From contig DRHT01000021.1 in assembly GCA_011053055.1 (NCBI GenBank), positions 32,491-96,490 on the forward strand: DNA of 64,000 nucleotides, written 5' to 3'. This DNA is from Halopseudomonas sabulinigri (GTDB taxonomy: Bacteria > Pseudomonadota > Gammaproteobacteria > Pseudomonadales > Pseudomonadaceae). Made by a program: the position numbers and the translations under genes. The stretch's first letter is position 1. Each line of letters starts with the position of its first letter. The notes beneath the pieces are model-generated. The model searched no databases. It saw only the letters and a list, made by a program, of their open reading frames with translations, and had not been told where the DNA came from. Below, one piece after another: positions 1-8,425 of this stretch.

Positions 1-833
1 GCACCGGTAACTTCATCCTGACCGAGATGCGTGACAAGGGCCGTACCTTTGAAGACGTGCTGGCTGAAGCTCAGGCGTTGGGTTATGCCGAGTCCGATCC
101 GACCTTTGATGTGGAAGGTATAGACGCAGCGCACAAGCTGACCATTCTGGCTTCCATTGCTTTTGGTATTCCGCTGCAGTTCGACAAGGCCTACACCGAA
201 GGCATTACCAAGCTGACCACTGCTGATGTGAATTACGCTGAAGCGTTGGGCTACCGTATCAAGCATTTGGGTGTGGCACGTCGTACCGAAAATGGTGTTG
301 AGCTACGTGTGCATCCGACATTGATTCCAGCTGATCGTCTGTTGGCTAACGTTAATGGCGTGATGAATGCGGTCATGGTCAATGGCGACGCGGTAGGCTC
401 GACGCTTTACTACGGCGCAGGTGCCGGCGCGGAGCCGACCGCTTCAGCCGTCGTTGCAGACATCATCGACGTGGTACGCGCGTTAACGACCGATCCGAAT
501 AACCGCGTGCCGCACCTGGCATTCCAGGCTGAATCGCTGTCGGATCTGCCGGTGCTGCCGGTGGAACAGATCACCACGGCCTACTACCTGCGCTTACAGG
601 CCAAGGACCGTCCGGGCGTGCTGGCCAAGGTTGCGACTATTCTGTCCGAGCGCGGCATCAACATCGAGTCGATCATGCAGAAAGAAGCGGAGGAGCAGGA
701 CGGCCTGGTGCCGATCATACTGCTGACCCATCGCGTGCGTGAGCAGGATATGAATGTGGCCATCGCCGCTCTGGAAGCGCTGGAAGAAATCGCCGCTCCG
801 CTGATGCGCGTGCGGGTAGAACAACTGAATTAA
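1..833 (+). CDS. hom: Homoserine dehydrogenase, C-terminal part (5' end outside window)
   Basis: NAD(P)-dependent reduction of aspartate semialdehyde to homoserine, in threonine and methionine synthesis. The reading frame is open from base 3, so the gene enters from the left; about 276 C-terminal residues are seen. The visible part begins in the catalytic domain (GNFILTEMRDKG, then HKLTILASIAFGI, typical of the family). It ends with an ACT regulatory domain over roughly the last 80 residues (YLRLQAKDRPGVLAKVATI), as expected for feedback control by threonine. It lies 100 bp upstream of thrC in the same direction, the usual Pseudomonas hom-thrC pairing. The identification is secure; only the start is missing. 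Confidence 0.96.
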   Translation, partial: TGNFILTEMRDKGRTFEDVLAEAQALGYAESDPTFDVEGIDAAHKLTILASIAFGIPLQFDKAYTEGITKLTTADVNYAEALGYRIKHLGVARRTENGVELRVHPTLIPADRLLANVNGVMNAVMVNGDAVGSTLYYGAGAGAEPTASAVVADIIDVVRALTTDPNNRVPHLAFQAESLSDLPVLPVEQITTAYYLRLQAKDRPGVLAKVATILSERGINIESIMQKEAEEQDGLVPIILLTHRVREQDMNVAIAALEALEEIAAPLMRVRVEQLN

Positions 834-837
834 TCAG

Positions 838-914
838 CGGCAAGCAGCAAATTGCAAGCGGCGAGCGCGTTCTGCACGGACAGCTTGCGGCGCGCAACTT
901 GCGGCTCGCAGCTC
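838..914. repeat. Imperfect inverted repeat between hom and thrC
   Basis: The hom-thrC gap is largely filled by a degenerate inverted repeat built from GCAAGC/GCTTGC-type words. The left arm is about 841-867 and the right arm about 882-913. Aligning the left arm to the reverse complement of the right arm matches most positions, so the transcript could fold into a long hairpin. Similar AAGCTTGCAGC-type words occur again at 56281-56315. This resembles the short extragenic repeats scattered in Pseudomonas genomes, but copy number cannot be judged here. Confidence 0.5.
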
Positions 915-933
915 AAACCGAAGGTTTGTAGAT

Positions 934-2343
934 ATGCGCTATATCAGCACTCGCGGCCAGGCTCCGGCCCTGAATTTTGAAGATGTTCTGTTGGCTGGCC
1001 TGGCCTCCGATGGCGGCCTATACGTTCCCGAAAATCTGCCGCGCTTTACGCAAGAGCAGATTGCCTCTTGGGCAGATCTGCCTTACCACGAGCTAGCCTT
1101 CAACGTGATGCGCCCGTTCGTCAGCGGCAGCATTCCAGACGCTGATTTCAAACAGATCCTGCAAGAAACCTATGGTGTATTTGCTCACCAGTCGGTTGCT
1201 CCGCTGCGTCAGTTGAATAGCAACGAGTGGGTACTGGAACTATTCCATGGCCCGACGCTGGCGTTCAAAGACTTTGCGCTACAACTGCTGGGCCGTCTGC
1301 TGGATTACTTCCTGCAAAAGCGCGGTGAGCGCGTTGTCATTATGGGTGCGACCTCGGGCGATACCGGTTCAGCCGCGATTGAAGGTTGTCGCCGCTGTGA
1401 CAACGTAGATATCTTTATTCTGCACCCGCACAACCGGGTATCAGAAGTGCAGCGTCGGCAGATGACGACGATCATGGGCGACAACATCCATAACATTGCC
1501 ATCGAAGGCAATTTCGATGACTGCCAGGAGATGATCAAGGCCAGCTTTGCTGATCAGGGCTTTCTCAAGGGCACTCGCCTGGTGGCGGTGAACTCGATCA
1601 ACTGGGCGCGCATCATGGCGCAGATCGTCTATTACTTCCACGCGGCCCTGCAGCTGGGTGGCCCAGCGCGCTCTGTGGCCTTCTCGGTGCCGACCGGCAA
1701 CTTTGGTGACATTTTTGCCGGTTACCTGGCGCGCAATATGGGACTGCCGATCAGCCAACTGATCGTCGCGACTAACCGTAACGACATTTTGCATCGCTTC
1801 ATGAGTGCCAATCAGTACAACAAAGACACGCTGCATCCGTCCTTGTCGCCCTCGATGGACATTATGGTCTCGTCTAACTTTGAGCGCCTGTTGTTTGATC
1901 TGCACGGCCGTAACGGCGCGGCCGTGGCCGAGCTGCTGAGCGACTTCAAACAGACTGGCAAGCTGTCGGTTGCCGATGAGCGCTGGACCGAGGCGCGTAA
2001 GCTGTTTGATTCGCTCGCAGTGGACGATGAGCAGACCTGCGCAACCATCGCCAGCGTGTTCAAAGAGTGTGGTGAATTGCTTGATCCGCATACTGCTATC
2101 GGCGTGCATGCGGCGCGCGAATGCCGTCGTTCGTTGAGTATTCCGATGGTGACACTGGGCACAGCGCATCCGGTCAAGTTTCCGGATGCGGTGCGTGAGG
2201 CCGGGATTGGCCAGGAATTGCACCTGCCTCCTCACTTGAGCGATTTGTTCGAGCGTGAAGAACGTTGCACCGTGCTGGAAAATAGCCTGACTGAAGTGCA
2301 GCAATTTGTCGCCGCGCACGGCAATCGGGGCAAGCCGCTCTGA
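934..2343 (+). CDS. thrC: Threonine synthase
   Basis: PLP-dependent conversion of O-phosphohomoserine to threonine. The protein has 469 residues and begins MRYISTRGQAPALNFEDVLLAG, the typical N-terminus of the long bacterial form. The PLP-binding lysine is K112 in GPTLAFKDFALQ, and the phosphate-binding loop GATSGDTGSAA follows at about 138. It is downstream of hom and probably co-transcribed with it. A 292-residue antisense open frame over this gene is a coding-strand shadow. Confidence 0.97.
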   Translation: MRYISTRGQAPALNFEDVLLAGLASDGGLYVPENLPRFTQEQIASWADLPYHELAFNVMRPFVSGSIPDADFKQILQETYGVFAHQSVAPLRQLNSNEWVLELFHGPTLAFKDFALQLLGRLLDYFLQKRGERVVIMGATSGDTGSAAIEGCRRCDNVDIFILHPHNRVSEVQRRQMTTIMGDNIHNIAIEGNFDDCQEMIKASFADQGFLKGTRLVAVNSINWARIMAQIVYYFHAALQLGGPARSVAFSVPTGNFGDIFAGYLARNMGLPISQLIVATNRNDILHRFMSANQYNKDTLHPSLSPSMDIMVSSNFERLLFDLHGRNGAAVAELLSDFKQTGKLSVADERWTEARKLFDSLAVDDEQTCATIASVFKECGELLDPHTAIGVHAARECRRSLSIPMVTLGTAHPVKFPDAVREAGIGQELHLPPHLSDLFEREERCTVLENSLTEVQQFVAAHGNRGKPL

Positions 2344-2398
2344 CTTGGCAATGCAGTGCGTCCGGCGTTAAACGTCGGAGCGTGAAGGAGTAGCTTTG

Positions 2399-2983
2399 GT
2401 GCCGGACTCACCGCAGAATCTCGAACAGATGCTGGAGCACATCGCCAGTCTGACACCGGATGACGATCGCCTGTCGATGCGACAGGTGGTCGAATCGATC
2501 GGCAGTCGCTCGTTCGGGCCCATGCTGCTGATCATGGGAATAACGCTGTTTTCGCCGCTCAGCGGGATTCCGGGCATGGCGGTGTTTGCCGGCTTGTTTG
2601 TCATGCTTATTGCAGTGCAAATGCTGGTTGGGCGCAAAAACTTCTGGCTGCCAGCATTTATTCTGAATCGTTCGGTGCCACAGGCCAAGCTGGCTAAGGC
2701 GATTACTTGGGTGAAGCCCACCGCACGCCGGATTGACCGGCTGATAAAGCCCCGCCTGAACTTTATGTTGCACCCTTCCTCTACTTATTTGATCGCTGGC
2801 CTATGCGTGACCGTGGCGGCGGGTTTGCCGTTTCTTGAGCTGGTGCCGTTTTCTTCTTCTATTGTTGGCTTGGCGCTGGCGATTTTGGGCTTGGCGTTAG
2901 TCGCGCGCGACGGCCTTCTGGTGCTGATCGCGGTGGGCTGTATTCTCGCAGCAGGCAGTCTGTTGGCGACCAAACTGTTGTAG
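2399..2983 (+). CDS. ExoD-family inner membrane protein
   Basis: About 194 residues, matching the exopolysaccharide-synthesis ExoD family by overall pattern: a hydrophilic N-terminus with an LSMRQVVESIGSRSFGPMLL motif, a small hydrophobic hairpin around SPLSGIPGMA, then a basic region and a C-terminal multi-helix membrane block (about residues 125-195). Its molecular role is not established; rhizobial ExoD affects exopolysaccharide production and alkali tolerance. I chose GTG 2399 because GGAG at 2387-2390 is spaced 8 bp from it; TTG 2396 is one codon earlier. It is 55 bp after thrC and may share its transcript. Confidence 0.8.
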   Translation: MPDSPQNLEQMLEHIASLTPDDDRLSMRQVVESIGSRSFGPMLLIMGITLFSPLSGIPGMAVFAGLFVMLIAVQMLVGRKNFWLPAFILNRSVPQAKLAKAITWVKPTARRIDRLIKPRLNFMLHPSSTYLIAGLCVTVAAGLPFLELVPFSSSIVGLALAILGLALVARDGLLVLIAVGCILAAGSLLATKLL

Positions 2984-3044
2984 TCTGCATTGTTGAGCTC
3001 TGCGACGCGGGGCTCTCATAGTGCATACAGGGAGTTGTTGAGCG

Positions 3045-3479
3045 ATGCTCTGGATTCTTGTTCTACACATTTCAGCGTTGTTGTTCTGGGGCGCCTGTCT
3101 GCTCTATTTGCCCGCGCTGATAGCCAGTGTGGCGCGTGATAACTCGGCGATAGAAGAGCGGCCGGATCCATTTGACTCCATAACCCGTTTTATCTTCACA
3201 CGCATCGCCACGCCTGCGGCGCTGTTGGCGATCATTGCCGGCAGTCTGGTATTTGTGATAGAGCACAGTATGACGGTGTGGCTGATAGCCAAGTTGACGC
3301 TGGTGGTTGGATTGGTTTTTGTACATACCGGGCTTGGCATGCTGGTGCTCAGGCTGGAGGCGCGCAACGGCAAACCGCTGCGCATTTGGTGTCTGCTACT
3401 GGGCCTCATTGCTGCTTCGTTAATGGCGCTGATTATCTGGCTGGTGCTTGCCAAGCCGCCGCTGGAGGCTTGGTTATGA
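3045..3479 (+). CDS. HemJ/CopD-like four-helix membrane protein
   Basis: A 144-residue integral membrane protein with four predicted helices. H8 in the first helix (LHISALLFWGA), R53 (FTRIATPAALLAIIAG), K83 (WLIAKLTLVVGL) and H94 (VFVHTGLG) sit in the pattern of the HemJ (protoporphyrinogen oxidase-like, UPF0093) and CopD families. It directly precedes the cytochrome oxidase cluster, where a heme-related role would make sense, but this is inference. AGGGAG upstream of ATG is a plausible ribosome site. Whether it acts on porphyrin, copper or neither cannot be read from the sequence. Confidence 0.6.
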   Translation: MLWILVLHISALLFWGACLLYLPALIASVARDNSAIEERPDPFDSITRFIFTRIATPAALLAIIAGSLVFVIEHSMTVWLIAKLTLVVGLVFVHTGLGMLVLRLEARNGKPLRIWCLLLGLIAASLMALIIWLVLAKPPLEAWL

Positions 3480-3484
3480 CGCTT

Positions 3485-3991
3485 TCAGGGCTTTTCCGCC
3501 TGCTCAATCTTGTGGTCACGCACCGCACGCTCCTCGGTTTTTTCCGGCGCCACGCCAACCGCGTGATCGTAAACCAATTGCCCGCCCAGCACGCTGGCGA
3601 GCGCAATCAACAAGCCACTGAGCAACGACAGATACAAGCCCCAGGGCATGATGAGTGCGTCCGGTTGGCCGAGACGACCTATCCAGTTGAGCGTTGCCAA
3701 CGACAACAGCATGACCGCCAGTATGGCGTGGCACCAGGCGGTTATCAGGCGACGTATCTGTTTCACCAAGAGCAGGTCCAGCAGGCCAATGGTGCCGGAT
3801 ATCCAGCCCCCCAGTACGCCAATACCCGCCAGCCAGAGGCCGGCTCGCGCCCAGAAAAAATCCCCGCTCAACACGTAGCCGATGTCGGTCCCTATCAGGC
3901 CGAGCAAAGCGGCTACCGGGAAGTGGATCACCATAGGGTGCAAAGGGTGACCGGCAATCGCCATTTTGCTGATGATGGGAGCAGAAGCCAT
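3485..3991 (-). CDS. DUF2231-type membrane protein
   Basis: A 168-residue membrane protein with four hydrophobic segments and the family signature AGHPLHPMVIHFPVAAL near the N-terminus; the histidines there could bind metal or heme. The tail is charged and probably cytoplasmic. I chose ATG 3991 (GAGG upstream) over TTG 4003. It is convergent with the HemJ/CopD-like gene, with only 5 bp between them, and divergent from coxB with about 70 bp for both promoters. DUF2231 genes commonly sit near respiratory or copper genes; function unknown. Confidence 0.75.
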   Translation of the reverse strand: MASAPIISKMAIAGHPLHPMVIHFPVAALLGLIGTDIGYVLSGDFFWARAGLWLAGIGVLGGWISGTIGLLDLLLVKQIRRLITAWCHAILAVMLLSLATLNWIGRLGQPDALIMPWGLYLSLLSGLLIALASVLGGQLVYDHAVGVAPEKTEERAVRDHKIEQAEKP

Positions 3992-4063
3992 CGGAATCCT
4001 CAAAGGTGCTTGGCTCTTGGCGATTGCCTGTGGAGCACAACTATTTCTCGCAGATTAACAGTG

Positions 4064-4747
4064 ATGTGGGCGCTTGGCATCCCATTGCTGCTGAGTGGCT
4101 GCGACGGCCCTATGTCGGCGTTGCAGCCGGCTGGGCCAAGCGCTCAGGCTAGCGCGTGGCTTTGGTGGGGTATGTTTTCTGCCTTTACGCTGGTGTTGCT
4201 GGTGGTGGTTCTACTCTGGCTGCATGCGATGCGTCGGGATCCGGGGCAGGTCACTGACCGCGAGGCACAACGTGTCCAAAATCGTTGGGTGGTGGGCGGC
4301 GGTTTGATACTGCCCATATTGAGTATTACGGTCATCCTGGCTTTTGGTATTCCCCTAGGACAACGCATGTTACCGCTGCCCCTGGATGAAGGTGAGCCGG
4401 TGCGTATCAATGTGACGGCCCATCAATGGTGGTGGGAAGTTAGCTATCCGGATACTGGCATAGTGCTGAAGGATGAACTCCACATTCCCGCCGGGGTGCC
4501 GGTTGATCTGCACCTAACCAGCAGTGATGTGGTGCATTCGTTTTGGGTGCCGCGCCTGGGCGGCAAGATGGATATGTTTCCGGGCCGCACCAATATCCTG
4601 CGCCTGGAGGCGGATTATCCCGGGACCTTTCATGGCAGTTGCACGGAATTTTGCGGCAAGGGGCACGCGCACATGCAGTTTACCGTTCAGGCGCATGAGC
4701 CTGCTGACTACCAAGCCTGGCTGAAACAGAGACAAACCGATGAGTGA
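4064..4747 (+). CDS. coxB: Cytochrome c oxidase subunit II (lipoprotein form)
   Basis: Subunit II, which receives electrons at its CuA centre. From ATG 4064 it has 227 residues. The N-terminus MWALGIPLLLSGC reads as a lipoprotein signal with the lipid-attached cysteine in LLSGC. Two membrane helices follow (about 25-55 and 75-100), then the periplasmic cupredoxin domain. The CuA ligands are all present: H in VVHSFWVP and C-E-C-H-M in CTEFCGKGHAHM. The open frame extends upstream to 3278, but that part overlaps DUF2231 antisense and is not coding. No cytochrome c domain is fused. It overlaps the subunit I-III gene by 8 bp. Confidence 0.93.
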   Translation: MWALGIPLLLSGCDGPMSALQPAGPSAQASAWLWWGMFSAFTLVLLVVVLLWLHAMRRDPGQVTDREAQRVQNRWVVGGGLILPILSITVILAFGIPLGQRMLPLPLDEGEPVRINVTAHQWWWEVSYPDTGIVLKDELHIPAGVPVDLHLTSSDVVHSFWVPRLGGKMDMFPGRTNILRLEADYPGTFHGSCTEFCGKGHAHMQFTVQAHEPADYQAWLKQRQTDE

Positions 4748-7256
4748 AGGCACCAATAAGCCGGCCGAGGAGCTACACGAGGAACTTGAGCGCGTCTGGG
4801 GTAATAAACCGGGTTGGGGTGCCGCCTCGGCGGTAAACCACACTACGGTGGGCCTGCGGTTTCTGATTACCGGGCTGGGTTTTTTCCTGGTTGGCGGCTT
4901 GTTAGCCATGCTGGTTCGCACTCAGCTGGCGCTGCCAGAGCAGGACATCATTGGCCCGGAGCTATACAACCAGCTGTTTACCATGCACGGCACGGTGATG
5001 ATGTTCCTGTTTGCCATTCCGGTTTTGGAAGGTGCGGCCATGTACCTGATCCCGAAGATGATTGGCACGCGGGATTTGGTATTTCCTAGACTCAGCGCGT
5101 TGGGCTACTACTGCTATCTGTTTGGCGGACTGATCATTCTCTCGAGCCTGGTGCTGCAGATCGCGCCGGATGCTGGCTGGTTTATGTATACGCCGCTCAG
5201 CAATGCTGAGTTTTCGCCGGGTAAGGGCCCGGATTTCTGGCTGATTGGTATCACCTTTGTGGAGATCTCTGCGATTTCTGCCGGGGTTGAGTTAGTGGTG
5301 TCGATTCTGCGCACCCGTGCCAACGGCATGGCATTGAACAAGATGCCGATCTTTTGTTGGTACATTCTCGCCATGGCGCTGATGATCATCTTTGGCTTTC
5401 CGCCGCTGATTCTCGGCAGTATTTTGCTGGAGCTTGAACGTGCCGCTGGCTGGGTCTTTTTCGATGTGGTTGGTGGCGGTGACCCGCTGCTGTGGCAACA
5501 TCTGTTCTGGCTGTTTGGTCACCCCGAGGTGTACATCATCTTCCTGCCGGCGGCAGGTATTGTTTCTACCTTGATTCCGGTATTTGCGCAGCGTCCGCTG
5601 GTGGGGTATCGCTGGATAGTGCTGGCGATCATTGTTATGGGCTTCATCAGCTTCGGACTCTGGGTTCACCACATGTTTACCGTCGGTATTCCGCAACTGG
5701 CGCTAGCGTTTTTCTCCATTGCCAGCATGCTGGTGGCGATCCCCACGGCAATTCAAATCTTCGCCTGGCTGGCGACCTTGTGGACTGGCAAGGTGGTATT
5801 TCGTCTGCCGATGTTGTGGATATTGGGTTTTTTGATCGTGTTTGTTGCCGGTGGTTTGACTGGCGTAATGCTGGCGTTGGTGCCGTTTAACTGGCAAGTA
5901 CACGATACCCATTTTGTGGTCGCGCATATGCACTATGTGCTGGTTGGCGGCATGTTGTTTCCGCTGGTGGCGGGCTTCTATTATTGGTTGCCGCATGTAT
6001 CTGGGCGCATGCCGTCGGACACGCTGGGCCGCTGGGGATTTTGGTTGTTCTTTGGTGGCTTCAACATGACCTTCCTATTGATGCACCTGACCGGCCTGCT
6101 GGGTATGCCACGGCGGGTTTACACCTATGACGCGGAGATGGGCTGGGGCTGGTTGAATCTGCTGTCATCCGTAGGTGGGTTTATCATGGCGATTGGCGTC
6201 GCGGTGATCATTCTGGATATCACATTGCACTTTCGTTTTGGTCGCAAGGCTAAAAGTAATCCGTGGAATGCGGATACGCTGGAATGGGCCACACCCATGC
6301 CAGCCAGTGCTTACAACTTTGCCAGCTTGCCGGACATCGACACCCGCCACCCCATGTGGGAACACCCAAACCTGCCGGAGACCATCGAGCAGGGGCACCA
6401 TGGATTGAGCGAAGTAATGTACGAGCGGCGCGATATTTTTGGCTCGGATGCGATTACTGGCAAGGTACGCGAAGTAATTCACTTACCCACCAACTCCTGG
6501 TTGCCGCTGCAGACGGCGTTGATGATTGCGGTGGTCTGCATCAGCCTGCTCGTGAAAGTCTATCCATTGGCGCTCGTTGCCTCGCTTGGCGTGCTGTTCT
6601 TTGCACTGCGCTGGGGCTGGCACAATGGCGCGCATCCGGTCGCATCGCCTTGGCGCGATGACGATCCGGTCGATCCGCCACTGCATTCGCGAACCTTCGA
6701 CGGCCCTGGTTTGTGGGGGATGGTCGTTAGCTTGATGGCCAACGGCACACTCTATGTCTCTTTGCTGTTTGGCTGGTTTTATCTGTGGACCGCAGCGCCG
6801 CAATGGTCGGTGCCTGAGGAGGCGCCGATTAGCTTATGGCCTTTGCTGGCGAGCGGGCTGGCGTTGAGTGCGGCGGTGCTGATCTACCGATTTGCCGTGA
6901 CGCAGTTACGTAACGGCAGCGATGCGCACTTGCAGAAAATGCTTTGGATAGCTGCCAGTTTGGGCGCATTACACGTCGGTCTGTTGGCCTGGGTATTGAT
7001 TGCAGCACCATTGAAACCGAGCGACCTTGCGCACGATGCGGTGCTCTCGGTGATGCTCTACTACCTACTACTGCATGCCGGGTTAGCGACCATCTTCACT
7101 GTGTTGCAGGCGCTGCGGGTGCGTATTGGGTATGTCAGTCTGCGTCTGCCCTACGAGCCAGTCGTGGTTCAGCCCTTCTGGATTTATACCTTGGGCGTGT
7201 TCTGGATGAGCTTTGCCGCTTTTGTGCTGCTGCCCATGGTTTGGGAGGTTGGTTAA
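4740..7256 (+). CDS. Fused cytochrome c oxidase subunits I and III
   Basis: An 838-residue heme-copper oxidase. Residues about 30-560 are subunit I; after a hydrophilic linker, about 610-838 are a subunit III-like membrane domain. Heme and CuB ligands are intact: HGTVMMFLF, GHPEVY (with the cross-linked tyrosine), WVHHMF and VAHMHYV. The PRR pair near heme propionates is also present. Two proton-path residues differ from canonical aa3 oxidases: the K-channel lysine (PTGIK) is glutamine here (PTAIQ), and the paired D-channel asparagines (FPRxNN) are Ser-Ala (FPRLSA), although the entry aspartate (RDLVFP) remains. It is translationally linked to coxB and to the next gene by short overlaps. Confidence 0.95.
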   Translation: MSEGTNKPAEELHEELERVWGNKPGWGAASAVNHTTVGLRFLITGLGFFLVGGLLAMLVRTQLALPEQDIIGPELYNQLFTMHGTVMMFLFAIPVLEGAAMYLIPKMIGTRDLVFPRLSALGYYCYLFGGLIILSSLVLQIAPDAGWFMYTPLSNAEFSPGKGPDFWLIGITFVEISAISAGVELVVSILRTRANGMALNKMPIFCWYILAMALMIIFGFPPLILGSILLELERAAGWVFFDVVGGGDPLLWQHLFWLFGHPEVYIIFLPAAGIVSTLIPVFAQRPLVGYRWIVLAIIVMGFISFGLWVHHMFTVGIPQLALAFFSIASMLVAIPTAIQIFAWLATLWTGKVVFRLPMLWILGFLIVFVAGGLTGVMLALVPFNWQVHDTHFVVAHMHYVLVGGMLFPLVAGFYYWLPHVSGRMPSDTLGRWGFWLFFGGFNMTFLLMHLTGLLGMPRRVYTYDAEMGWGWLNLLSSVGGFIMAIGVAVIILDITLHFRFGRKAKSNPWNADTLEWATPMPASAYNFASLPDIDTRHPMWEHPNLPETIEQGHHGLSEVMYERRDIFGSDAITGKVREVIHLPTNSWLPLQTALMIAVVCISLLVKVYPLALVASLGVLFFALRWGWHNGAHPVASPWRDDDPVDPPLHSRTFDGPGLWGMVVSLMANGTLYVSLLFGWFYLWTAAPQWSVPEEAPISLWPLLASGLALSAAVLIYRFAVTQLRNGSDAHLQKMLWIAASLGALHVGLLAWVLIAAPLKPSDLAHDAVLSVMLYYLLLHAGLATIFTVLQALRVRIGYVSLRLPYEPVVVQPFWIYTLGVFWMSFAAFVLLPMVWEVG

Positions 7257-7609
7257 TGAGCGTGTGGTCACCTTTGCATCCAGCGCAGCTGGTGTTCGGT
7301 CTGGTTATCTGGAGCGGCTGGTTTGTGTTGCTGTACGGCGGGCTTTCTGTGGCCTGCGAGTTTGCGCCACCGCCGGACAAACGAGGTGCGGTGACCTGGT
7401 TGAATGGTGTGATGCTGTTTTGCGGGGCGATTCTGGCGGTGCTGTTGATCTGGCTCGCCCGACGTTGCTGGAACGCAGCACCGGCGCATGATGACGGTGA
7501 TGGCAGCGGCCGTTTTATTGCGCGTATCGCCGCTGCGGCCTACCTGATTTCGGCGCTTGCCGCCTTCGCTCTTACACTCCCCAGTGTGATATTGCCGCCT
7601 TGCGTGTAA
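7256..7609 (+). CDS. Small membrane protein of the oxidase cluster
   Basis: A 117-residue protein with three hydrophobic segments (SWFVLLYGGLSVACEFA region, VMLFCGAILAVLLIWLA, and AAAYLISALAAFALTLPS). ATG 7256 overlaps the stop of the fused subunit I-III gene by one base, and its own stop overlaps the CtaG start. The tight coupling places it in the oxidase operon, as an accessory or small structural subunit. I do not recognise a named family. The open frame extends upstream to 6944 within subunit III, which is a shadow. Confidence 0.75.
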   Translation: MSVWSPLHPAQLVFGLVIWSGWFVLLYGGLSVACEFAPPPDKRGAVTWLNGVMLFCGAILAVLLIWLARRCWNAAPAHDDGDGSGRFIARIAAAAYLISALAAFALTLPSVILPPCV

Positions 7610-8406
7610 TGGCGAGCGGTTCGCTCTTGCTGTTGATGCTAGTAGCGCCCATGGCGTGGGCGCACAGCCCTTTGGCGGGTGGTGGGCAGGAGCAAACAGC
7701 TGCAATGCTCAGCGCGCTGGTGCTGGGTTTGGGCTGGCTGGTGTATTTGCTGGGTGCATGGCGGGCGCGGCCGGCCATGCTGGCGCTGGCGGCATTCAAT
7801 CTGAGTATGCTTCTGGCGTTTTACGCGGTGCTGGGTCCTCTCGACGAGTGGGCTGAAACCAGCACTGCCTGGCACATGGTGCAACACATGTTGTTTATGG
7901 TGGTGATCGCGCCGCTATTTGTTCTAGCTCGGCCGTTGCCGCAAATATCTGCGGGGGGAGGGCGAGCGGCGTCGGTCATCTGGAATCCGTTGTTGCGCTT
8001 TACCCGGCATCCGATGCTGGCCGCCTATCTGCACGGGCTGGTCATTTGGTTTTGGCATGTGCCGCGATTCTATGTGCTGGCGCTGGATAATCCCTGGTGG
8101 CACGTAATCGAACATGCCTGCTTTCTGGTTACGGCGGGGTTGTTCTGGTGGGCGGTGCTGAAAAGCAGCTCGCGCGCTGTGCACTGGGCGCTGTTTGCGC
8201 TGCTATTTACCCTGATGCATACCGGCTTTCTCGGCGCGATGCTGACCTTTGCCCAGGCTTCCCTTTATGGACCCGACCGCTCTCTGCAGGATCAACAGCT
8301 GGCCGGTTTGATCATGTGGGTGCTGGGTGCTTTCCCTTATTTATTGGCGTCGGCTTGGGTGGGGTATCGCTGGTATAAGCAGATGCAGCGCCGGCTCAAC
8401 CGCTGA
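7609..8406 (+). CDS. CtaG-type (Caa3_CtaG) oxidase assembly protein
   Basis: A 265-residue polytopic membrane protein of the Caa3_CtaG family, which assists assembly of caa3-type oxidases in Bacillus. It opens with a hydrophobic, possibly cleavable segment ending in AWA and then carries about six to seven helices. Conserved histidines are visible in TAWHMVQHMLFM, LHGLVIWFWHVPRF and HVIEHACFLV, suitable for copper or heme handling. ATG 7609 overlaps the preceding stop (TAATG); TTG 7600 is possible but less likely. It is the last gene of the oxidase operon and is followed by a strong hairpin. Confidence 0.85.
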   Translation: MASGSLLLLMLVAPMAWAHSPLAGGGQEQTAAMLSALVLGLGWLVYLLGAWRARPAMLALAAFNLSMLLAFYAVLGPLDEWAETSTAWHMVQHMLFMVVIAPLFVLARPLPQISAGGGRAASVIWNPLLRFTRHPMLAAYLHGLVIWFWHVPRFYVLALDNPWWHVIEHACFLVTAGLFWWAVLKSSSRAVHWALFALLFTLMHTGFLGAMLTFAQASLYGPDRSLQDQQLAGLIMWVLGAFPYLLASAWVGYRWYKQMQRRLNR

Positions 8407-8414
8407 GCCGGCGC
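8388..8414. terminator. Hairpin between convergent ctaG-like gene and ohr
   Basis: A perfect 11-bp stem (8388-8398 with 8404-8414, arms GCGCCGGCTCA/TGAGCCGGCGC) and a 5-base loop. It spans the stop codon of the oxidase assembly gene and lies 12 bp before the 3' end of ohr on the other strand. No good T-run follows on either strand, so it could be a bidirectional terminator or simply a stabilising 3' hairpin. Confidence 0.5.
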
Positions 8415-8425
8415 CACGCTGAGGA

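Noticed and set aside
1441..2319. 292-residue antisense open frame over thrC
   Set aside because: It lies fully antisense to a well-identified gene, has biased His/Arg composition typical of a shadow frame, and no ribosome site.
2365..2379. Terminator between thrC and the exoD-like gene
   Set aside because: TCCGGCGTT/AACGTCGGA pairs at only 8 of 9 positions with no loop to spare and no T-run.
3278..4063. 262-residue N-terminal extension of the coxB frame
   Set aside because: It is Gln/His/Arg-rich and covers the HemJ/CopD-like end and the DUF2231 gene antisense; a lipoprotein signal starts at ATG 4064.
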